A model generated the notes under the pieces. The model was not told where the DNA came from, made no database searches, and worked only from the letters and a program-made list of their open reading frames with translations. Source: Blastococcus sp. Marseille-P5729 (GTDB taxonomy: Bacteria; Actinomycetota; Actinomycetes; Mycobacteriales; Antricoccaceae). Taken from it: 64,000 nt of DNA. This document shows, one piece after another, positions 58,981-64,000 of this stretch (the first letter of the stretch is position 1; each line of letters opens with the position of its first letter). A program made the translations under genes and the position numbers. The stretch covers positions 62,001 to 126,000 of the forward strand of contig NZ_OMPO01000001.1 of assembly GCF_900292035.1 (NCBI RefSeq), in the 5' to 3' direction.

Positions 58981-60246
58981 CTACTTCTGGAACGGCGCCT
59001 TGTACTCCTTCGCCTCCTCGGACGTCGCCAGCGGGGCGGCATCCGTCGTGCCACCGGGTAGCTCGGCGTCCAGCTGCGCGATGTGCGTCTCGCGCGTCGT
59101 CGGCGCGCCCGGGTCGGAGAAGTCCAGCGTCCCGGTCAGCCCGTCGGTCTCGAGGTTGTCGACCTTGGTGCGCGCATCCATGACTCCCTGGCGGGTCAGG
59201 TCGCCGTCGTCGCACGCCTGCTGCAGGATCGCGCCCCACGCCATGCCGGACAGATAGCCCACGAAGATCGTGCTCGACGCCGGATCACTGACGCCGAGCG
59301 CCTCGAACTCCTCGCGCACCTTCGTGGCGGTCTCCGACTCCGACGTCCAGGCGGCCGCCGACGTAGCGATGTAGAAGTTGTCCTTCATCGCCGCGACGAT
59401 CTCGGGGTTGGACACGAGGGTCGGGGCGTACGTCGGTCCCCAGCCCAGCAGCGGGATCGGCATGTCCTGGGCCTTCATCTGCACGCCGATGGACGATGCC
59501 TGCGCGGGGGAGTTCATCGCGACGATCACGGCCACGTCCTCGGACTTCATCTTGGTGACCGTGGAGGTCATGTCGGTGTCCGTGGCGCCGATCGGCGACT
59601 CGACCACCGACATGCCGTGCTTCTCCGCGTAGAACTTCAAGCCCGCCATCGCGTTCTCGCCGGCCTCGTTCTGCAGATAGATCGCGCCGATCTTGTCGCC
59701 ATCCTTGATCTTGCCTTCCTGCTGCAGCCACGCTAGCCCGTTGATCACCTCAATGTCGTAGGTTGCGGTCGTCGAGATGATCGTCCTAGTATCGAGATTG
59801 TTCGATGCCATCGACGGAACCGCGGCCAGCATCTTGTCGCTGCTGAGCTTGGTCTTGACCGCCGCGAGCATCGGCGAGCCGAGCAGCTGGATCAGGCCGA
59901 GGTCCTCCGTGCGCATCTGCTCGTAGAGCGGCACGGCGTTGTCGGCCTTGTAGCCGTGGTCCTTGATGTCGAGCTCGATCTATCGATCGCAGATACCGCC
60001 AGCTTCGTTGACCTCCTCGGCCCAGATCTGGTGCCCGTAGAGCGCCGAGAGCCCGGCGGACTTGAACGGCCCGCTGGTGTCGGTCAGCACCCCGAGCTTG
60101 ATCGCATCGTCCGTGACGCCGACATCGGTCTTCAGCGACCCGCCGTCACCGCTGCCCGAGTCGTCCTCGCCCTTCGTCGAGCAACCGGCGACCAGCACCG
60201 TCAGGACACTGGCGATGCTGGTGGTGGCAAGTAGTCTCATGCGCAT
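58981..60246 (-). pseudogene. Branched-chain amino acid ABC substrate-binding protein, broken by an in-frame TAG
   Basis: The frame codes for a lipoprotein signal (LTVLVAGCSTKG, Cys near residue 22), then TDDAIKLGVLTDTSGPFKSA and EEVNEAGGICDR, a TAG at 59980-59982, and in the same frame IELDIKDHGYKADNAVPLYE through the rest of a Peripla_BP_6 domain. Homologues have Lys at the stop position (GRKIEL), so AAG changed to TAG. Total length with read-through would be 421 residues, normal for the family. The ABC permease and ATPase genes are absent. A sequencing error is possible. Confidence 0.85.
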
Positions 60247-60356
60247 GGGCTCTCCAACGTGAGGCGTGAAATATGACGCCGATCATATGCATCCGTCCGT
60301 CGGCTGACTTGATCCAATTTCATCGGGCTCACCTGGACCGATAGGCAGGAGCGATC

Positions 60357-61367
60357 GTGCAGCACGAGATCACCGAGCGGCTCGCGCGCTGGACCAGCGC
60401 GCACTACGGCGACGAGGCCACCGTCGGCGGTGTGAACCCGATGCCCGGACACGCCGGGTTGAGCTTCGGATTCACCGTGACCGACGATGCCTCGACGCAC
60501 CGGTTGGTGATACGCCTGGCGCCACCGGGCGTGCGCAAGAGCGGGAACACCGACGTGCTCCGCCAGGTTCCGGTGCTGGCCGCGATGGACGCGGCCGGTG
60601 TCCCGGTTGCGCCCGTCCTGTGGTCATCCGACGATCAGCAGTGGTTCGGTACCGACGCGTACGTGCAGCGCTTCATGCCGGGACGTCCGCTCACCCGTGT
60701 CGATGGCTCGTGGCAGCTCGGCGACGGGGATCCGCTGCCTTTTCTGACGAACCAGATCCGAGCGCTGGCAGCCATCCATGCGGTCGACTGGCAGACGAGG
60801 CTCGGGGACTGGGAGCAACCCAAGGGCCTCGAGGAGGAGATCGCGCACTGGCGGCGACTGGTGCCGAAGATGGAAGAGGAGCACACGCAGGCGATCGCCG
60901 AGGATCTGGCCGACCGGCTCATCGCGACGCTGCCTGCCGACCCGGACGTCGGGGTCTTCCACGGCGACTTCCATCCCACCAACGTGCTGTTCGTCGATGA
61001 TGCGACCGTCAGCGCGGTGGTCGACTGGGAGATCTGCGGCATCGGAGCGCAGCTGCTCGACATCGCCTGGCTGTCGATGATGCTCGACGCGCGTTGCTGG
61101 GACCTCCCGGACGGCCAGGGACTTCAGGGCGACATCGATGCGTCGTGGATCCTCGCACGCTATCGAGAGGCGAGCGGACGCGCGGTCGACGACGCGCCGT
61201 GGTTCAAGGCCTTGTCGTGCTACCGCTTCGGGGTGATCACCGGGTTCAACCTCCGGCTGCACCGAACGGGCAAGCGCGACGACCCCCACTGGGAGGACAT
61301 CGGGGGCTCGTGCGCCGCGCTCCTCCGTCGGGGCCTGCATCTCATCGAGCACCCCGAGGACTTCTGA
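60357..61367 (+). CDS. APH-fold phosphotransferase family protein
   Basis: A 336-residue kinase-like protein. It has the catalytic motif FHGDFHPTNVLFVDD, the metal Asp in AVVDWEICGIGAQLLDIAWL and the N-lobe ATP region GHAGLSFGFTVTDD. It belongs to the acyl-CoA dehydrogenase-associated kinases rather than drug-resistance enzymes, as judged by the MPGRPLTRVDG segment and the neighbourhood. The GTG start has GGAGCGATC upstream. It has no DUF6285-like tail, unlike the paralogue at 53348-54724. Confidence 0.85.
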   Translation: MQHEITERLARWTSAHYGDEATVGGVNPMPGHAGLSFGFTVTDDASTHRLVIRLAPPGVRKSGNTDVLRQVPVLAAMDAAGVPVAPVLWSSDDQQWFGTDAYVQRFMPGRPLTRVDGSWQLGDGDPLPFLTNQIRALAAIHAVDWQTRLGDWEQPKGLEEEIAHWRRLVPKMEEEHTQAIAEDLADRLIATLPADPDVGVFHGDFHPTNVLFVDDATVSAVVDWEICGIGAQLLDIAWLSMMLDARCWDLPDGQGLQGDIDASWILARYREASGRAVDDAPWFKALSCYRFGVITGFNLRLHRTGKRDDPHWEDIGGSCAALLRRGLHLIEHPEDF

Positions 61368-61379
61368 CGCGCGGTCTGG

Positions 61380-63623
61380 TTACTCGTCGTCCGGCGCCGC
61401 GTGGCTCGGACGGCGGGAGCGAGCCGCGAGGCTCAATGCCGTTCCGGCGGCGATCGCCGCTGCACCGGTCCCCGCCGCGGCGATCATCGGCGAGCCGGTT
61501 GCTGCGAGCCCGTCCCGCGGTCCGGTCGACTTTCCTGGATCGGCCGCGACCGCCGAGGGAGGCGCGGGGGCGAGGGCGGGTGCCGAAGGTCCGCCGCTGG
61601 GGGCCGGCGCGGCCGATGACGACGGGGACGACGGAGACGCCGAGGCCGACGTGGACGGCGCAGCCGACGTCGGTTCCGACGACGTCGGCGGCGGGGTCGG
61701 ACAGACTGCCTGACGCGGCTGGTCGCTGCGGGGACCGACCGGGCCGCTGGCAGCCGAGACCATCCTCGATCCGGCCACGGTCTGCCAGGAGATCCGGTAC
61801 TCCGGCCGGTGGTCCGGGACGACCCGCGGGTCGGGGACGGCGATCGTCGGGTTCGCGGTAAGGTAGTAGTCGGCCTGTACCCGGTCTGCCGTCACGTCGA
61901 TCAGCACGTACCCGTGGCCGATCCCGTTGTGCCACCGCAGATGCGGGTTGAGCGCCTGCAGGACTACCGACGCGAGCTCCGTCGTCGCGACCGACAGCTC
62001 GGGCGACTGCAGAACGCTGCGGATGACCTCGTAGAAGCCGTTGCTCGTCACCGACGGACAGACGAACTCCACGCCCGCGTGGTCCTGTCCGGGCAGTGGT
62101 GGCGGCAGCTGCGGCACGGGGACCGGATTGGCGATCATCGGCGGGACCGGAGCGCTGCTCGCGGCCGGCGCCGGCTGCTTCTGCGGTGCGCGGGGCGTCG
62201 GGGTGCTGAGCGCCGCATCCTCGGCAGCGGCGGGATAGTCGCGCACGACGCGAGTGGTCTCCTCGGGCACATTGGCGATGAGGTCCTCGACCCAACTCGA
62301 GTGGATGTCACCCGTGAGCACGACGGTGTCTCCGGCGGTGGCCGGGCGGGTCGCCATGTGCGTGAGCAGGCTCATCTGATCCGCCCGGTAGCCGTCCCAG
62401 GCATCCGCGTTCACCGCGATCGAGCCCTGGATGCCTCCCGCGTACTGGCCGGGCCACGCGATGGGCGCCACCATCACCTGGTTGCCGATCAGGTGCCAGC
62501 GACGCGGCTGGTCCAGTCCGTCCTGCAGCCACGTCATCTGCTCGGGCTCCATGATCTGCCGGTCGGGATCGTAGAGCGCCTCGTTGGTGCTGGGATCCCC
62601 GATGATGACGAACTCGCCGAGCTGCTCGGATCGGTTCTGTCGGGTCTCGATGACCGAGAGGTCTGCGAGGTCACCGTAGGTGAACCGCCGGAAGAACTTG
62701 ACTCCTTGGTGCGGGGTGCCGTTGGAGATCCGGATCGGCAGCCACTCGACATATGCCTGGAAGGCCGCGGCCTTGCGCGTCTGGTAGTCGCCCTCGCTCG
62801 CGTCGTGGTTCTCGGCGCCGTCCGCCCACGCGTTGTTGGTGACCTCATGGTCGTCGAAGATGGTGATGAACGGGTGCCGCCGGTGCGCCTCGCGAGCATC
62901 GGGATCCGCGTGGTACTGGGCAAGACGCAGTCGGTAGTCCGCGAGACTCACCGTCTCGTGCGCCGGCTCGTGAGCGCGGACGTCGGCCAGCTCGGACGGC
63001 CCGCTGTAGTCGTCGACGCCGTACTCGTAGAAGTAGTCGCCGAGGTGTAGAACGAAGTCGAGGTCGTCCCGCTCGGCGATCGCCCGGTAGGTGCCGAAGT
63101 AGCCGTGCGGATAGTTCGAGCAGGACACCTGGGCCAGGCGCAGCGCATGGGTCTGGCCCGCCTCGTCCGGTGCCGTACGGGTCTGTCCGACCTCGCTGGT
63201 CTCGCCGTCCGTCGTGGAGAAGGAGTAGTAGTACCTCGTGTACGGGCTCAGCCCGGTCACGTCTACCTTCACGGTGTGGTCCTGGGCGGCGGACGTCGTG
63301 ACCTCGCCGCTGGCGATGGGCGTCGCGCAGGTGGGGTCGGCCGCGACGACCCAGCGAATCACGGCCGGGTCGCCGAGGCCCGATCCCGGGATCGCCGGAG
63401 CGCCGTCGACCACCGGCGTGAAGCGGGTCCAGATGATCACCGAGGTTGCGGTCGGATCGCCCGAGGCGACGCCGTAGCCGAAGGAGCCGTCAGCGGCCGG
63501 CGCGGCCGCCGCCTCGCGGTCCACCGACCATGCCCAGGGGATCGCGCTGCCGAGAGCGCCGATCGCCCCGGCCTGCAGCAGCCGTCGCCTGCTGAATCCC
63601 TGACGATTGATGCCAGTCGTCAT
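61380..63623 (-). CDS. phoD: Alkaline phosphatase PhoD, Tat-exported, with sortase-E-like anchor
   Basis: A 747-residue phosphodiesterase/phosphatase. The Tat signal is SRRRLLQAGAIGALGSA (residues 11-27). The PhoD N-domain (GYGVASGDPTATSVIIWTRF) and the Ca/Fe catalytic domain follow, with QVSCSNYPHGYFG, LHLGDYFYEYG, FDDHEVTNNAWADG and VLTGDIHSSW. A Pro/Ala-rich insert (about residues 455-510) splits the catalytic domain. The C-terminus is low-complexity Ser/Pro/Ala, then LAATG (706-710), a hydrophobic helix and basic residues: a cell-wall sorting signal of the LAXTG (sortase E) type. Probably induced by phosphate starvation. Confidence 0.92.
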   Translation of the reverse strand: MTTGINRQGFSRRRLLQAGAIGALGSAIPWAWSVDREAAAAPAADGSFGYGVASGDPTATSVIIWTRFTPVVDGAPAIPGSGLGDPAVIRWVVAADPTCATPIASGEVTTSAAQDHTVKVDVTGLSPYTRYYYSFSTTDGETSEVGQTRTAPDEAGQTHALRLAQVSCSNYPHGYFGTYRAIAERDDLDFVLHLGDYFYEYGVDDYSGPSELADVRAHEPAHETVSLADYRLRLAQYHADPDAREAHRRHPFITIFDDHEVTNNAWADGAENHDASEGDYQTRKAAAFQAYVEWLPIRISNGTPHQGVKFFRRFTYGDLADLSVIETRQNRSEQLGEFVIIGDPSTNEALYDPDRQIMEPEQMTWLQDGLDQPRRWHLIGNQVMVAPIAWPGQYAGGIQGSIAVNADAWDGYRADQMSLLTHMATRPATAGDTVVLTGDIHSSWVEDLIANVPEETTRVVRDYPAAAEDAALSTPTPRAPQKQPAPAASSAPVPPMIANPVPVPQLPPPLPGQDHAGVEFVCPSVTSNGFYEVIRSVLQSPELSVATTELASVVLQALNPHLRWHNGIGHGYVLIDVTADRVQADYYLTANPTIAVPDPRVVPDHRPEYRISWQTVAGSRMVSAASGPVGPRSDQPRQAVCPTPPPTSSEPTSAAPSTSASASPSSPSSSAAPAPSGGPSAPALAPAPPSAVAADPGKSTGPRDGLAATGSPMIAAAGTGAAAIAAGTALSLAARSRRPSHAAPDDE

Positions 63624-63859
63624 CCAATGCTCCCAACGCATCTCGCGCGGTCGTCCTGCACAGGGCTAGGCGCCGACGCTAGCCGGGGAGGGGCAGCCTG
63701 TGGTGACCGATAGGTGGCCTGCCGCTGAACACTTGCCCACCCGGGCGGGGCCAGCCGCGGGCCGCCGGTAGGTTCGCTCGAACTTCACTCCGAGGTCACA
63801 CCGTGCTCGCCGTGGGCCCATAACGTAACCGCGATCCCACCGCCCCGGAAGGTCCCACC

Positions 63860-64000
63860 ATGTCTCGGTACAGCAAAGCCATTGCCACGGCAGCCGCCGG
63901 GGCCCTCATCGCGCTGAGTGCAGCGATTCCGGCGTCCGCAGCAGCACCGGCGACCGGAGACATCCAGGCCGTCTCGCTGCACGTCGGCGAGGACGAGACC
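63860..64000 (+). CDS. Secreted protein, N-terminal part (cut by window end)
   Basis: 47 codons are visible. They code for a Sec signal peptide (MSRYSKAIATAAAGALIALS, cleavage likely after ASA or AAA near residue 27-28) followed by TGDIQAVSLHVGEDET. GGAAGGT lies 7 nt before the ATG, and TAACGT at 63820-63825 may be the -10. It is divergent from phoD with a 236-nt gap. The family cannot be told from this piece. Confidence 0.75.
   Translation, partial: MSRYSKAIATAAAGALIALSAAIPASAAAPATGDIQAVSLHVGEDET

Noticed and set aside
59980-59982. TAG in the binding-protein gene as a read-through or pyrrolysine codon
   Set aside because: No pyl genes in view, the position is a conserved Lys in homologues, and a single A-to-T change explains it. 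A plain nonsense mutation or sequencing error is simpler.

Overview
The window is about 70% GC by eye. It carries actinobacterial hallmarks: the order scpA-scpB-rluB-aroH-cmk-der, leaderless promoters of the TANNNT type placed 6-7 nt before ATG, many GTG starts in 4-nt overlaps, a stand-alone LigD-type polymerase, DHA2 drug exporter, a type III polyketide synthase operon, and a Tat-exported PhoD with an LAATG sorting signal. I infer a free-living, high-GC actinomycete. Genus cannot be decided from the sequence; a Frankiales/Nakamurellales/Geodermatophilales-like lineage is a guess.

Region by region. (1) 1-4655 is a compact core operon for chromosome segregation, rRNA pseudouridylation, chorismate mutase, CMP kinase and the ribosome GTPase Der. 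(2) 4652-11558 holds redox and miscellaneous enzymes (luciferase-like monooxygenase, MDR reductase, crotonase, LigD polymerase domain, WrbA), tRNA-Pro(GGG) between two good terminators, a MetX-like hydrolase and a nitroreductase. (3) 11574-12673 is an intact IS481-family element with 26-bp inverted repeats and a 6-bp target duplication GCTAGT; the transposase stop codon is supplied by the target. (4) 12669-21374 contains a lipoprotein, an MFS exporter, a HEAT-repeat gene plus MerR-HEAT fusion behind a textbook 19-bp-spacer MerR promoter, an EamA transporter, gnd and a flavoprotein reductase. (5) 21455-27181 holds a TPP enzyme and a type III PKS / isoprenylcysteine-methyltransferase-like / FAD monooxygenase operon with a divergent UbiA prenyltransferase, which resembles srsABC-type alkylresorcinol-quinone loci. 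(6) 27123-47621 is mixed: RtcB RNA ligase, BASS transporter, amidohydrolase, long-chain acyl-CoA ligase, a two-component system, a large membrane-anchored hydrolase, a HadAB-like MaoC pair, a TM0106-type nuclease-helicase and a DsbA/CcdA thiol-redox pair. (7) 47676-58870 is an acyl-CoA catabolic island with three acyl-CoA dehydrogenases, an acyl-CoA ligase, three SDRs, a phosphotransferase fused to a DUF6285-like domain, a PIMT-like methyltransferase and a TetR regulator with visible operators. (8) 58981-64000 has a broken branched-chain amino acid binding protein, a second phosphotransferase, PhoD and the start of a secreted protein.

Two features stand out at the scale of the window. First, six convergent gene pairs end in 4-bp overlapping stop codons (CTAG, CTAA or TTAG), and the IS481 element sits exactly in one such CTAG without harming the neighbour's stop codon. 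Second, at least six genes between 17 and 60 kb are broken. Several keep both gene ends but have lost the middle; one is broken only by a single in-frame TAG.
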